NCBI RefSeq assembly: GCF_019249795.2
Contig: NZ_CP156891.1
Span: 2,330,501-2,394,500, forward strand
Reading direction: 5' to 3'
DNA from: Segatella copri
Lineage (GTDB): Bacteria; Bacteroidota; Bacteroidia; Bacteroidales; Bacteroidaceae
Length of the DNA: 64,000 nucleotides
The position numbers and the translations under genes were made by a program. A model generated the notes under the pieces. That model was not told where the DNA came from. It made no database searches and was given only the letters and a program-made list of their open reading frames with translations. Position 1 is the stretch's first letter. Each line of letters opens with the position of its first letter. This document shows positions 33,577 to 43,296 of the stretch, piece after piece.

Positions 33577-35949
33577 CTATTTTATGAGTTTTGTTTCGCC
33601 AGCCTTGAAATTTAATGCTTTCTGCTTACCATTATACTTGACGGTCAGGTTTCCGGCATTCTTGCTGGTGATGGAAGCTTTGCTGACCTTTCCATTGTTC
33701 CATACGAGATTAATCTCGTAGTTTCCACGTGCTTTGATACCCTTAATTTCGCCTGCAGGCCATTCTTTAGGTAGAGCAGGAAGAAGATGCATAGTCTCGC
33801 CATCGCATTGCATCAGCATCTCACATACGCCTGCTGTGCCTCCGAAGTTGCCATCTATCTGGAAAGGTGGGTGAGCATCGAAGAGATTTGGATAAGTTCC
33901 TCCTGAAGGGCGATTCTTCGGATTGTTGTAATTGCCCGGATGTACATAGTTAAGCAATTTCCTGATCATAGAATATGACTTGTCTGCTCTGTGCAGGCGA
34001 GCCCATAAACTGATACGCCATCCTGTGCTCCAACCGGTAGAGAAGTCTCCTTTTATCTCAAGAGTCTTGGCAGCAGCTGCTGCTAAATCTGGAGTCTTAT
34101 CTAATGAAATCTGATAGAATGGGTGTAAACCGAGAAGGTGTGACTGGTGGCGATGATGCCAATCCTGGTCATCCCAATCGTAATACCATTCCTGCAGATT
34201 ACCGCGCTTTCCTATCTGATAAGGGTGCAGACGATTGATAGCATCCTGTAACTTTGCCTGATATGCTTGATCTATATCGAGAATCTGAGCACCTTTGAGT
34301 GTGTTTTTAAACAATTCTCTCAATATGGTAAGATCGGCAGTACCTCCATAGAAACTGCAGCCTTGATAGCCCTTGTCGGTGATATATTCTGCCTCAGGTG
34401 AAGTGCAAGGGGCAGTAATCAGTTCGCCCGGTTTCTTCGGGTTCTCTATTATCCAGTCAAGCATGAAGTCTGCTGCACCTTTCATCAATGGATAGGCTGT
34501 CTGGCGTAGATATTCCTTATCGCGGGTGTAATCGTAGTGATCCCATAAGGTTTGTACAAGCCAGGCACCTCCCATGTTCCAGTTGCTCCACTTAGGACTC
34601 TCTTTCTTGGTTCCAACAGGATTGGTCATTGCCCATGCGTCTGTGTTGTGTCCACCGCACCAGCCATTTTCAATTCCATAATAGTGCTTTGCTGTATATT
34701 TTCCTGTTACAGACATGGCTTTCACCAGTCCGTCTACAGGCATTACAAGCTCAGACATGTTGGTTACCTCTGCTGGCCAATAGTTTTCTTCCAGGTTGAT
34801 GTTGATGGTGTAGTTTCCACGCCAAGGAGATTTTCGTGCCGGAGCCCAAAGTCCCTGGAGATTGGCAGGAATGCCTGGAGTTCTCGAACAGCTGATAAGA
34901 AGATATCTTCCATATTGGAAATAGAGCATTTCCAGGTAAGGGTTTTGCTCTTCTTTCTCAGTGTAATCAAAGAGTTGCTGGTCGGTGGTTCGCTTGTTGT
35001 CGAACTTTGCTCCCTTGAGTGCAAACTTGGCACGGTTGAAGATGTTCTGATAATCGGTTATATGACGCTGTTTTAACTCTGGATAGGTATAGTTGACCAA
35101 GTGCCAGGCATTGTCGTTAACCTTTTCAATATATGGAGCCCCTTCTTTTACCGGATGCTTGTCGAATCCGTTGTAGCTGGTTTCATTCACTAAATAGATA
35201 ACAGCTTCGCTTACGCCCTGCAGATGGAGGATAGAATCAGAGGCAGTAATGGTTCCGTCCTGGTTTTTGATGCTGAGGATGGAGCAGAAGTGGGTACTGT
35301 TCTCAGGCTTTCCCATAGCATGGCCCGTGATGGTGAGTTGCTTATTGGAAGCTTTTACCTGATGAGGAATCAGAGAGGTGAGAGAGATGTCGCAGTTGAT
35401 AGCTTTCTTCTGTGTAGCTGTCAGGTGAATGGCAATCATCTTGTCCGGATGTGATGCGAAATATTCTCGCTGGTATTGTATTCCCCCTCTTGTATAACTC
35501 AATGCTGCCGTAGCGTTGTCAAGGCTCAATTCACGCTTGTAGTTACTGAATTGTCCTTTATTTGCATCTTTGATATTGATGATGGCAAGTGGCTGATAGT
35601 ATTCTGAATTGTGTCCTTGTACATGCAGTTGTAAAGAGTCGGCTGCCTTGTAATCTTCTTTGAACAGAGCCTCGCGAATCTTTGGTATCCATTTGTAGGC
35701 ATCCCCTCCTTCCTCGCGATTGACAGGCTTTCCTGTCCACAAGGTGATGTCGTTGAGATAGATAGAGTCATTGTTGGCTCCACCATAGATCAATGCACCT
35801 AACTTACCGTTACCGATAGGTAATGATTCTTCAAAGGCTGTAGCTGGCTTATTGTACCAAAGCTTCAGCGGTGGAATATTACTCTTTGGGACAGCCTGGA
35901 GTGTGCCTGCTGCAGAGAGTAATAGGCAAGAGATAAGTAAATGTTTCAT
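33577..35949 (-). CDS. GH95 alpha-L-fucosidase/alpha-L-galactosidase
   Basis: A 790-residue exported enzyme (signal peptide 1-20) of the inverting GH95 family acting on alpha-1,2-linked fucose or alpha-L-galactose. N-terminal beta domain with LPIGNGKLGALIYGG, (alpha/alpha)6 barrel with INLEENYWPAEVTNMSEL, the proposed acid Glu519 in CTSPEAEY, and Asp699 in DAHPPFQIDGNFGG, matching the layout of characterised GH95 enzymes. Plant xyloglucan/pectin or host glycans are possible substrates; context gives no choice. First gene of a two-gene unit with the galactose-binding-like protein. Confidence 0.92.
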   Translation of the reverse strand: MKHLLISCLLLSAAGTLQAVPKSNIPPLKLWYNKPATAFEESLPIGNGKLGALIYGGANNDSIYLNDITLWTGKPVNREEGGDAYKWIPKIREALFKEDYKAADSLQLHVQGHNSEYYQPLAIINIKDANKGQFSNYKRELSLDNATAALSYTRGGIQYQREYFASHPDKMIAIHLTATQKKAINCDISLTSLIPHQVKASNKQLTITGHAMGKPENSTHFCSILSIKNQDGTITASDSILHLQGVSEAVIYLVNETSYNGFDKHPVKEGAPYIEKVNDNAWHLVNYTYPELKQRHITDYQNIFNRAKFALKGAKFDNKRTTDQQLFDYTEKEEQNPYLEMLYFQYGRYLLISCSRTPGIPANLQGLWAPARKSPWRGNYTININLEENYWPAEVTNMSELVMPVDGLVKAMSVTGKYTAKHYYGIENGWCGGHNTDAWAMTNPVGTKKESPKWSNWNMGGAWLVQTLWDHYDYTRDKEYLRQTAYPLMKGAADFMLDWIIENPKKPGELITAPCTSPEAEYITDKGYQGCSFYGGTADLTILRELFKNTLKGAQILDIDQAYQAKLQDAINRLHPYQIGKRGNLQEWYYDWDDQDWHHRHQSHLLGLHPFYQISLDKTPDLAAAAAKTLEIKGDFSTGWSTGWRISLWARLHRADKSYSMIRKLLNYVHPGNYNNPKNRPSGGTYPNLFDAHPPFQIDGNFGGTAGVCEMLMQCDGETMHLLPALPKEWPAGEIKGIKARGNYEINLVWNNGKVSKASITSKNAGNLTVKYNGKQKALNFKAGETKLIK

Positions 35950-35980
35950 AAGTTGGTTTGTTGGGTTTTATATAAGCAGA

Positions 35981-36012
35981 GGCTGTGTCATTTATTGGCA
36001 AATGGCACAGCC
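35981..36012 (-). terminator. Probable terminator of gyrB
   Basis: GGCTGTGTCATTT (35981-35993) and AAATGGCACAGCC (36000-36012), 13 bp with one G-T, 6-nt loop. On the minus strand it lies 25 nt after the gyrB stop; the following sequence is T-rich but has no clean T-run. Confidence 0.55.
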
Positions 36013-36037
36013 CCTTATGTAAATTAGTTGAATTGTC

Positions 36038-38008
36038 TTAAGCGTCGATGTTTGCGTATGTGGCATTCTGCTCGATAAATTCGCGGCGTGGTTCCACATC
36101 ATCACCCATCAACATAGAGAAGATTTCATCAGCCTGGGCTGCGTTCTCGATAGTAACCTGCTTGAGCAAGCGTGTAGATGGGTCCATAGTAGTTTCCCAA
36201 AGCTGCTCTGGGTTCATCTCACCCAAACCTTTGTATCGCTGGGTGTGGATATTCTTGTCTTCTACTCCATCTCCATACTTGTCGATGAATGCCTGGCGCT
36301 GCTGCTCTGTATAGCAATACTCGCTTACCTTGCTGCGATAAGTACACTTGTAGAGTGGTGGGGTAGCGATATACAGATGGCCTTCTTCAATAACCTTTGG
36401 CATGAAACGATAGAAGAGTGTCATAATCAATGTGTCGATGTGAGAACCATCGACGTCGGCATCGGTCATGATGATAATCTTGTCGTAACGCAACTTGTCG
36501 GTATTAGCCTCCTTGCTGTCTTCGCCATCTACACCGAAGCGGACTCCGATACTTTGGATGATGTTCATGACAGACTCAGCTTCGAATACCTTGTGCCACT
36601 GTACCTTTTCTACATTCAGAATCTTACCACGCAATGGGAGAATAGCCTGACGGAAACGGTCGCGACCCTGCTTGGCAGAACCACCGGCGGAATCACCCTC
36701 GACGAGGAAAATCTCGCATTCTTTAGGATCCTTCATTGAGCAATCGGCAAGTTTACCAGGAAGACCACCACCTGTCATGAAGTTCTTGCGCTGTACACTC
36801 TCACGTGCCTTGCGGGCAGCTATGCGGGCCGTAGCAGCCAGGACAACCTTTTCGCAGATTCGCTTTGCCTCGTCTGGATGTTCTTCCAGATAATCAGACA
36901 AAGCCTCGTTTACAGCCTGCTGAACGGCACCTTGTACCTCGCTGTTACCGAGCTTGGTCTTGGTCTGTCCCTCAAACTGAGGTTCAGCTACCTTGATGGA
37001 GATAACGGCAGTAAGACCCTCGCGAAAGTCTTCTGGTGCTATCTCTACCTTTGCCTTCTCAATCTGCTTAGAGATGGTTGGGTCAGCTTCTGCGTAAGCC
37101 TTCAAGGTGCGGGTCAACGCCATACGGAAACCAGTCAGGTGGGTACCACCCTCAATGGTGTTGATGTTATTGACGTATGAGTGGATATTCTCAGAGTAAT
37201 CTGTGTTGTACATCACAGCAATTTCGATAGGAATACCCTGCTTTTCTGTCTTCAGATAGATAACATCATCGAAGAGATGAGTGCGGTGACGGTCTACGTA
37301 ACGGACGAATTCCTTCAAACCATCCTTAGCGTGGAAAACCTGCTCCTTGGTCTTACCTTCCTCGTCAGGGCGCAAATCTCTCAAGGTAATCTTGATACCT
37401 GCATTGAGGAATGCCAACTCGCGCATACGGTTGGCAATGATGTCCCACTTATAGACAGTGTGAGTAAAGATGGTTGGATCTGGCCAGAACTGCTGGCGTG
37501 TACCGCGCTTGTTGGTTTCACCTACCACCTTAACCGGATAGAGAGGCTTACCCTTCTCATATTCCTGCTGGTAGATTTTGCCGCCACGGAACACCTGTGA
37601 CAACATGTGGGTAGAAAGTGCATTCACACAACTTACACCCACACCATGTAAACCGCCAGATACCTTGTAAGAACCCTTGTCAAACTTACCACCTGCGTGA
37701 AGCACGGTCATAACGACTTCGAGGGCTGATTTATGTAGTTTCTCGTGCATATCCACAGGGATACCACGACCATTATCTTCTACGGTGATAGAGTTGTCTT
37801 CGTTGATGGTAACTTCGATGTCGGTACAGTATCCCGCCATTGCTTCGTCAATAGAGTTGTCTACTGTCTCGTTTACCAAGTGATGAAGCCCCTTTTCGGA
37901 GATGTCACCAATGTACATCGCCGGACGTTTGCGAACAGCTTCCAGGCCTTCCAGAACCTGAATGTTACTCGCAGAGTAATTATTTGCGTTGTTTTGATTT
38001 TCTGCCAT
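36038..38008 (-). CDS. gyrB: DNA gyrase subunit B
   Basis: A 656-residue ATPase subunit of gyrase, which introduces negative supercoils. GHKL ATP site (VDNSIDEAMAGYC, EDNGRGIPVD, GGLHGVGVSCVNALS), transducer domain, and TOPRIM with VEGDSAGGSAKQGRDR and DADVDGSHI, then the C-terminal QRYKGLGEMNPEQLW. Length typical of Bacteroidota. Its -7 box is at 38032. gyrA is not in the window. Confidence 0.97.
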   Translation of the reverse strand: MAENQNNANNYSASNIQVLEGLEAVRKRPAMYIGDISEKGLHHLVNETVDNSIDEAMAGYCTDIEVTINEDNSITVEDNGRGIPVDMHEKLHKSALEVVMTVLHAGGKFDKGSYKVSGGLHGVGVSCVNALSTHMLSQVFRGGKIYQQEYEKGKPLYPVKVVGETNKRGTRQQFWPDPTIFTHTVYKWDIIANRMRELAFLNAGIKITLRDLRPDEEGKTKEQVFHAKDGLKEFVRYVDRHRTHLFDDVIYLKTEKQGIPIEIAVMYNTDYSENIHSYVNNINTIEGGTHLTGFRMALTRTLKAYAEADPTISKQIEKAKVEIAPEDFREGLTAVISIKVAEPQFEGQTKTKLGNSEVQGAVQQAVNEALSDYLEEHPDEAKRICEKVVLAATARIAARKARESVQRKNFMTGGGLPGKLADCSMKDPKECEIFLVEGDSAGGSAKQGRDRFRQAILPLRGKILNVEKVQWHKVFEAESVMNIIQSIGVRFGVDGEDSKEANTDKLRYDKIIIMTDADVDGSHIDTLIMTLFYRFMPKVIEEGHLYIATPPLYKCTYRSKVSEYCYTEQQRQAFIDKYGDGVEDKNIHTQRYKGLGEMNPEQLWETTMDPSTRLLKQVTIENAAQADEIFSMLMGDDVEPRREFIEQNATYANIDA

Positions 38009-38315
38009 TTTAGTATTGTCTTATTTCCGTGCAAAGATACTAAAAAAAGCTGAGAAACAGGAACTTTTGTTTGTGAAAAATCACCAAAAAGTGAAGAAAA
38101 AACGTAGAATGTGAACTTTAGCGGCAAAAGTGTCTTGAAAAAGCTATTTAATAATCGTTTTGCGCATTTTTATAGGGTATGTTGTAGTATAAACCGGTTG
38201 TGATGGGAAGATTTTATGATGCAGGAAATGGGTAGTCGGGTTCATAGAAAAGAATAAGGCTGCGACCCTATAATAGGATTGCAGCCTTATTTATTTCTTT
38301 GCTTTGACTTATAAG
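38009..38315. other. Intergenic region between gyrB and rpsT
   Basis: Holds the gyrB -7 box TATCTTTG (38039-38032, minus strand; no TTTG at -33) and, near its right end, the rpsT terminator (38253-38291). The middle 150 bp is AT-rich and I see nothing in it. Confidence 0.6.
38253..38291 (-). terminator. Terminator of rpsT
   Basis: AATAAGGCTGC (38253-38263) with GCAGCCTTATT (38281-38291); the inner ACCCTAT/ATAGGAT bases can extend the stem. Located 25 nt after the rpsT stop on the minus strand. Confidence 0.7.
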
Positions 38316-38570
38316 TTAGGCCAACTTAGCGATGTGCTTTGTAAGACCAGACTTCAAGTTTGCAGCCTTGTTGTCGTGGATAACGTTGATCTTAGCCAAC
38401 TTGTCTAAAAGCTTCTGAACAGTAGGATAGAGCTTTGCAGCCTCTTCCTTGTCAGACATGTTGCGCAACTTGCGGACAGCATTGCGCATAGTCTTTGCAT
38501 AATACTTATTGTGCAAAGCCTTCTTCTTATCCTGACGGATTCTCTTGATTGATGATTTGTGATTTGCCAT
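38316..38570 (-). CDS. rpsT: 30S ribosomal protein S20
   Basis: An 84-residue, Lys/Arg-rich small-subunit protein binding 16S rRNA. The N-terminus [17 protein letters not shown] and the [17 protein letters not shown] helix are diagnostic. It begins 37 nt after the 3' end of the tRNA-Glu gene on the same strand with no separate promoter visible, so both likely come from one transcript. Confidence 0.97.
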   Translation of the reverse strand: MANHKSSIKRIRQDKKKALHNKYYAKTMRNAVRKLRNMSDKEEAAKLYPTVQKLLDKLAKINVIHDNKAANLKSGLTKHIAKLA

Positions 38571-38607
38571 CTTCTTTATGTTATTTTTTTTATTTCTTAA
38601 ATGTTTG

Positions 38608-38679
38608 TAGTCCCTAGCAGAGTCGAACTGCTCTTTAGAGAATGAAAATCTCTCGTCCTAACCGATAGACGAAGGGACC
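38608..38679 (-). tRNA. tRNA-Glu (anticodon UUC)
   Basis: 72 nt on the minus strand. Acceptor stem GGTCCCT/AGGGACT closed by a terminal G-U, D-arm with CTATCGGTTAGGAC, anticodon stem AGAGA/TCTCT around loop TTTTCAT giving UUC, T-arm GCAGTTCGACTCTGC. CCA is not encoded (A then CAA follows). Its own promoter lies just upstream. Confidence 0.95.
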
Positions 38680-38697
38680 ATTGCTTATTTGCGGGTG

Positions 38698-38729
38698 CAA
38701 AGTTACTACTTTTATTTGAATCTAGCAAA
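38698..38729 (-). promoter_or_regulatory. Promoter of tRNA-Glu and rpsT
   Basis: TTTG (38729-38726), 20 nt, TAACTTTG (38705-38698) on the minus strand, 19 nt before the mature tRNA 5' end. Confidence 0.75.
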
Positions 38730-38768
38730 TTTTTCATAGAAAATTTTCGCTAAATGCGCATTTTTTTG

Positions 38769-38776
38769 TATTTTTG
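38769..38776 (+). promoter_or_regulatory. -7 box of recO
   Basis: TATTTTTG, so transcription starts near 38783. This excludes ATG 38774 and places the recO start at 38804. A weak -33-like TTTTCG is about 20 nt upstream. Confidence 0.5.
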
Positions 38777-38803
38777 CCCTGTTTTTCACTAATATTAGGC
38801 AAA

Positions 38804-39529
38804 ATGGAGATAAAAACTAGTGCTATCGTATTGCAAACCATCAAGTATGGGGACTCTCAACTTATCGTGGATTTCTTCACCGAAAAGTTGGGGAGACTCT
38901 CCTTTATGGTACGTGTGCCTAAGTCATCTAAGGGGAAGATGAAACGGCAGCTTTTCCAACCGCTCATGGTCTTGAATTTAGAATTTGATTATCGTCTCAA
39001 GTCAAATCTGCAGCGCCTTAGGGATGTTTCGATTCAGATTCCATTCTCTGATATCCCTTTTTCTCCATACAAACTTGGCATTTCCATGTTCTTGGCAGAA
39101 CTGCTTTCATATGCTACCCGTCATGAGCAGGCTAATGGTGCGCTCTATCTTTTCATACAGGACAGTATCGAATGGTTAGACCATGCTAAAGGTGCTATTG
39201 CCAATTTCCATATAGTCTTTATGATTCAGCTCTCTTTTCATTTGGGTTTTATGCCCAATATAGAGAGCGGTATGTCTGGCGATTATTTTGATTTGGTAGA
39301 TGGATGTTTTGCAGCTCATGTTCCTTCGCATGTACATTATTTAAATAAGGAAGATTCTATGCGGCTTGTGTCTTTGTTCCGTTTAGACTATAAAACAATG
39401 CACCTCTACACAATGTCCCGTATCGAACGGAACAGGTGTGTAGAGGTGATACTGGAGTATTATAAACTTCATTTGCCGGATTTTCCTGAAATGAAGAGCT
39501 TTTCAGTCCTTCAGGAACTTTTTGCTTAG
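38804..39529 (+). CDS. recO: DNA repair protein RecO
   Basis: A 241-residue recombination mediator of the RecFOR pathway that loads RecA on gapped DNA. N-terminal OB fold (IVLQTIKYGDSQLIVDFFTEKLG, quoted here as IVLQTIKYGDSQLIV and FTEKLG) and the helical C-terminus; no zinc-finger cysteines are apparent. I use ATG 38804 (MEIKTSAIVL) because the longer frame begins inside the -7 box. Convergent with ftsZ. Confidence 0.9.
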   Translation: MEIKTSAIVLQTIKYGDSQLIVDFFTEKLGRLSFMVRVPKSSKGKMKRQLFQPLMVLNLEFDYRLKSNLQRLRDVSIQIPFSDIPFSPYKLGISMFLAELLSYATRHEQANGALYLFIQDSIEWLDHAKGAIANFHIVFMIQLSFHLGFMPNIESGMSGDYFDLVDGCFAAHVPSHVHYLNKEDSMRLVSLFRLDYKTMHLYTMSRIERNRCVEVILEYYKLHLPDFPEMKSFSVLQELFA

Positions 39530-39531
39530 TC

Positions 39532-39570
39532 ATTTCTGGTTTCCTCGCTTACTTGACGTAAACCTGAAAT
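39532..39570. terminator. Hairpin between convergent recO and ftsZ
   Basis: ATTTCTGGTTT (39532-39542) and AAACCTGAAAT (39560-39570), one mismatch, 17-nt loop. It begins 2-3 nt after the recO stop and lies 22 nt beyond the ftsZ stop on the other strand, so it could serve both. Confidence 0.45.
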
Positions 39571-39592
39571 AGACCTAGCCTGTATTCTCTGT

Positions 39593-40927
39593 TTAGGCAA
39601 AACTGATGACGCCCTGTACAGAAGAAGCATCATCGTTATTGTCTTCTTTCGGTTCTGTATTACCGGAAGCTATATTACGGATTTCTTCCAGAGTCTGTCG
39701 GGTACGCTTATAGGTAGGCGTGTTTTCTACCTGAAGGATGACATCCTCGTTATCCAAATCTTCCTGGCGGAACAGGAATATGTGTGGATGACGCTTATAC
39801 TGTGTCGTATTGCCGTCGCTGCCATAATAGCGCTTGCGGCGGTCTTCTCTTTCAGCACGTTTCTCCTCTTCTTCAGCGAGACGGCGAGATTCTTCCTCAG
39901 TATGTTTCTTGAGGTGGCGGTTCATTCCCTCTACATCTTCGAGTCCGAAACCTGTTGCGAGAACGGTTACCTTTACGCGGCTTCCCAATTCAGGGTCAAT
40001 GGCAAGACCCCATTTCAGTTCGAAGTCGTCACCGAATTTCTCCATAAAGTCGTTGACATCATTCATCTCGTCCATGGTCAGGCCAGGATTATCTTTCTTC
40101 TCGCTTGCAAATGCGATGCTGAGCAGAATCTTCTTAGAGTTGAATACGTCATTATCGTTAAGGAGTGGTGAGTTCAAGGCATCTTCTATCGCTTTCTTTA
40201 CTCTTCCTTCTCCCTCACCGTAACCTGTACTCATGATAGCCACACCGCCATCTTTCAGTACGGTCTTCACATCATTGAAGTCAAGGTTGATGAGACCATG
40301 TACGGTAATGATTTCAGCGATACTTTTAGCAGCTACACTCAAGGTGTCGTCAGCTTTGCCGAAGGCATCGAGAACGGCAAGGTCTGGATAAATCTGGCGG
40401 AGACGTTCATTGTTGATTACCAGTAAGGCATCTACATGCTTCGACATTTCCTCTACACCATCCAATGCCTGGTCAATCTTCTTAGGACCTTCAAAACGGA
40501 ATGGGATGGTTACGATACCAACGGTAAGAATACCTAACTCCTTACTTACTCTGGCGATGACAGGTGCTGCACCTGTACCGGTACCGCCACCCATACCCGC
40601 TGTGATGAATGCCATTTTTGTTCCATCGTTGAGCATGTTCTTGATATCTTCAAGAGTCTCTTCGGCAGCCTGGCGTGCCTTGGCAGGTTTGTTTCCTGCA
40701 CCCAGACCTTCCTTACCTAGCTGCAGGTGTACAGGCACAGGTGAGTCGTTAAGTGCCTGGTTGTCTGTGTTGCAGAGTACGAATGTTACATCGTGTATAC
40801 CTTCGCGGTACATGTGGTTGACGGCATTTCCACCGCCACCACCAACACCAATCACCTTGATGATGCTATTTTCTTTTTCAGGTTCCCCAAAGTCAAGAAT
40901 ATGAGGAGCGTTTCCATTATCTAGCAT
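39593..40927 (-). CDS. ftsZ: Cell division protein FtsZ
   Basis: A 444-residue tubulin-like GTPase that forms the cytokinetic ring. GTP-binding signature GGGTGTGAAPV, N-terminal VGVGGGGGNAVNHM and the T7 loop NLDFNDVKTVL are all present. A charged linker (EEESRRLAEEEEKRAEREDR region, about 345-370) joins a C-terminal tail longer than in E. coli. Last gene of the dcw cluster, 89 bp after ftsA. Confidence 0.97.
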   Translation of the reverse strand: MLDNGNAPHILDFGEPEKENSIIKVIGVGGGGGNAVNHMYREGIHDVTFVLCNTDNQALNDSPVPVHLQLGKEGLGAGNKPAKARQAAEETLEDIKNMLNDGTKMAFITAGMGGGTGTGAAPVIARVSKELGILTVGIVTIPFRFEGPKKIDQALDGVEEMSKHVDALLVINNERLRQIYPDLAVLDAFGKADDTLSVAAKSIAEIITVHGLINLDFNDVKTVLKDGGVAIMSTGYGEGEGRVKKAIEDALNSPLLNDNDVFNSKKILLSIAFASEKKDNPGLTMDEMNDVNDFMEKFGDDFELKWGLAIDPELGSRVKVTVLATGFGLEDVEGMNRHLKKHTEEESRRLAEEEEKRAEREDRRKRYYGSDGNTTQYKRHPHIFLFRQEDLDNEDVILQVENTPTYKRTRQTLEEIRNIASGNTEPKEDNNDDASSVQGVISFA

Positions 40928-41016
40928 AGTCGTATAATCTTTATAGGGTTTATCTATCTGATTTTTTATTTAACCTGTTGTGAAATCTGTTTTCTGATGG
41001 CCTGGTCTTTGGCATC

Positions 41017-42462
41017 TTATTCTTCTTCAGAAATGGTATCTTTCACAAACTTCTTGAAACCTCTCATCATTTTATGGATGAGACTGTTTTCTTTGCGTCT
41101 CTTTTCTTCTTCTTCGGCTTTTTTTTCTGCCAGAAGTCTTGCCTCAGCTTCTTCCAGTTCTTTTTGCTTGCGGGCAGCCTCGTCAGCAGCCGCTTTTTCT
41201 GCCGCAGTAAGAACAACGCCCTTGCCGGCAGTCTCGTTAGGGTTTCTAGGAGCCTTGTGCTGCTCGGCTGCTACTGGCTTTTCTGCAGAATTGCTGAAGA
41301 GATCAGTGCCGATTTCGTCACCTGCACAGTTCATGTCTCCCTTTGCCAGGAGTCCCAATACGGTGTTCATTGTACCATCGTGATTGGTAATCTTAGGATC
41401 CTTGGAGTTGACTGTTTGAGAAACAAACTTGGCAATGCGTACTTTGTCGATGTGGGTATGTGTCTTGAAAACCTTATCGATTTCAGGCATGTTGCTGCCG
41501 CCACCTGTAAGGATGATACCCCCCAACAGCTTATCTGAGAATTCCACAGGAATCTGGAACCATGCGTTTTCTACGATTTCCTCTACGCGTGCTTCTACGA
41601 TTTCGATGAACTTCTTGCTTTCAACCACTCTATCCTTGTCGATAGGGTAGTTCAGGGTCGGGTCGATATTGTTGATATCGGTATAAGCCTTGGCATACTT
41701 GAGTTTCATCTTTTCTGCATCAGGCTCTTCAATCTGAAGACAAGTTAAGTCTTTGGTCACGTTGCCGCCGCCCAATGGGATGACAGAGAGATGACGAAGT
41801 ATACCTTTATAATATACAGAAACGGTTGTCGTATCGGCACCCAAGTCAACAAGCATACAGCCTGCACGCTTTTCTGAGTCTGTCAAAACGCTGTCAGCCA
41901 TAGCTAAAGGAGCCAGGTACATTTCTGCAATAGGAATGTTGGCATTTTCAAAACAGGTATTGATATTGTTATAGAAGTTCTTGCGCCAAAGTATATTCAG
42001 GAAGATGCCTTCCAGATGGTTACACTGTATTCCTACAGGGTCTATCTGGTATTGGTTGTCTATCTTGTATTCCTGAGTTGCAGCATCCAGGATTTCCTGG
42101 TCCGGATAGGTCATGTTGCGGTTGATATCCATCAGTTCATTGATCATCTCTTGTGAGATGATGGTGTTACCTGGGAGATCCTTGACAATGACGTTCTTGA
42201 TACTGCGTATAGAGCGACCGCCCACGCCTACATAGACCTGGGTAATATCCTGTTTCAGTATATTCTTCAACTTCTTGATGATGTTGGTCAAGCATTGGCA
42301 GGTTTTGTCAATGTTATAGATCACACCCTTTCTGATGCAAGAAGATGAATCTTCCTCTACGGTGGCAAGTACGGTGATGCTGCCGTCCAAATTTTTCTGA
42401 CCTGCTATACCTGTCATCTTAGATGAGCCAAGTTCGATAGCTACAATAAATTCCTTTGGCAT
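41017..42462 (-). CDS. ftsA: Cell division protein FtsA
   Basis: A 481-residue actin-fold ATPase that anchors FtsZ to the membrane. N-terminal AIELGSSKMTGIAG and LVDLGADTTTVSVY phosphate-binding motifs and the GIILTGGGSNMPEI adenosine motif are visible. Compared with E. coli it has an extra Ala/Glu/Lys-rich, probably coiled segment (about 410-458) before a C-terminal amphipathic helix (LIHKMMRGFKKFVKDT) that should bind the membrane. 39 bp after ftsQ. Confidence 0.96.
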   Translation of the reverse strand: MPKEFIVAIELGSSKMTGIAGQKNLDGSITVLATVEEDSSSCIRKGVIYNIDKTCQCLTNIIKKLKNILKQDITQVYVGVGGRSIRSIKNVIVKDLPGNTIISQEMINELMDINRNMTYPDQEILDAATQEYKIDNQYQIDPVGIQCNHLEGIFLNILWRKNFYNNINTCFENANIPIAEMYLAPLAMADSVLTDSEKRAGCMLVDLGADTTTVSVYYKGILRHLSVIPLGGGNVTKDLTCLQIEEPDAEKMKLKYAKAYTDINNIDPTLNYPIDKDRVVESKKFIEIVEARVEEIVENAWFQIPVEFSDKLLGGIILTGGGSNMPEIDKVFKTHTHIDKVRIAKFVSQTVNSKDPKITNHDGTMNTVLGLLAKGDMNCAGDEIGTDLFSNSAEKPVAAEQHKAPRNPNETAGKGVVLTAAEKAAADEAARKQKELEEAEARLLAEKKAEEEEKRRKENSLIHKMMRGFKKFVKDTISEEE

Positions 42463-42501
42463 AGTTCTTATATGTTATCTTAATCTGTTTCTATTTTCTA
42501 A

Positions 42502-43296
42502 TTAGCTATTTTGATGCTTTTTACATATGATCTGGTTGTCGAATTCGATATTGATATACGAATACTTGTTCCAGCCAGCTTGTGAGAGTCCATACTTATA
42601 GAATTTCTCTAATCGATTCATCTTCTTGTTGACGAAATCGTTGATGGCTTGCTCTCGTTTGTCGATGAGGTTGGTCTCTGGCAGGTTACCTATATATATA
42701 ATGTGGTTGCCTACTCGCGGTACCAGTTCTATTCCTCTATCAGGCAGGACATGGATCTGTTCTATCTGGTTTCGCCAGAGTTCATTCGTCATCAGCGCTT
42801 TGCTTAATAATGAGATGTATTTTTTAGCATACCACTTGTTGATGTAGCCCGTTGCGATGATAATGTCGCATGTATAGTTCGTGTTGGGCATGATCTGATT
42901 GTGGTCATCAATATAATAGTCCTCGTTGCTGATGCTTTTGATTCTGACGATTGGCATGCGTTGGGTGAGGTAGATGTCAACAAGACCATCCTGAGTCTTT
43001 GAACATTCTGCCGTCTTGACGAAAGGACTGGTCTTCAAGGTTTCTTCTATCATGCGGGCGTTCACCTCTTTGAGCGGTTCCCCCAGCGGATAGAGTTTCC
43101 TGGCTTCCAGTCGTTTCTTGATTTCCTTCGCATTCAGAAAGCCATTCGTCATCTCATCTTGAATGTTGATGTTCACCTTGGTGCATACCAACTTCGTTTC
43201 ATCAGGTTTGTTAAACCTGGTGAAAGCGAATACCAGATAAGTACCGAGTACTAAATCCAGTGCGATGATGATGGTTTTCTTCCAATTGATATGCAT
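42502..43296 (-). CDS. ftsQ: Cell division protein FtsQ
   Basis: A 264-residue bitopic inner-membrane protein of the divisome. One N-terminal membrane helix (about 8-26, TIIIALDLVLGTYLVFAF) followed by a periplasmic POTRA/FtsQ region (LYPLGEPLKEVNARMIEETL, then SPFVKTAECSKT). It starts immediately after the murC stop with no intervening base, implying translational coupling. Weak sequence conservation is usual for FtsQ; position supports the call. Confidence 0.88.
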   Translation of the reverse strand: MHINWKKTIIIALDLVLGTYLVFAFTRFNKPDETKLVCTKVNINIQDEMTNGFLNAKEIKKRLEARKLYPLGEPLKEVNARMIEETLKTSPFVKTAECSKTQDGLVDIYLTQRMPIVRIKSISNEDYYIDDHNQIMPNTNYTCDIIIATGYINKWYAKKYISLLSKALMTNELWRNQIEQIHVLPDRGIELVPRVGNHIIYIGNLPETNLIDKREQAINDFVNKKMNRLEKFYKYGLSQAGWNKYSYINIEFDNQIICKKHQNS

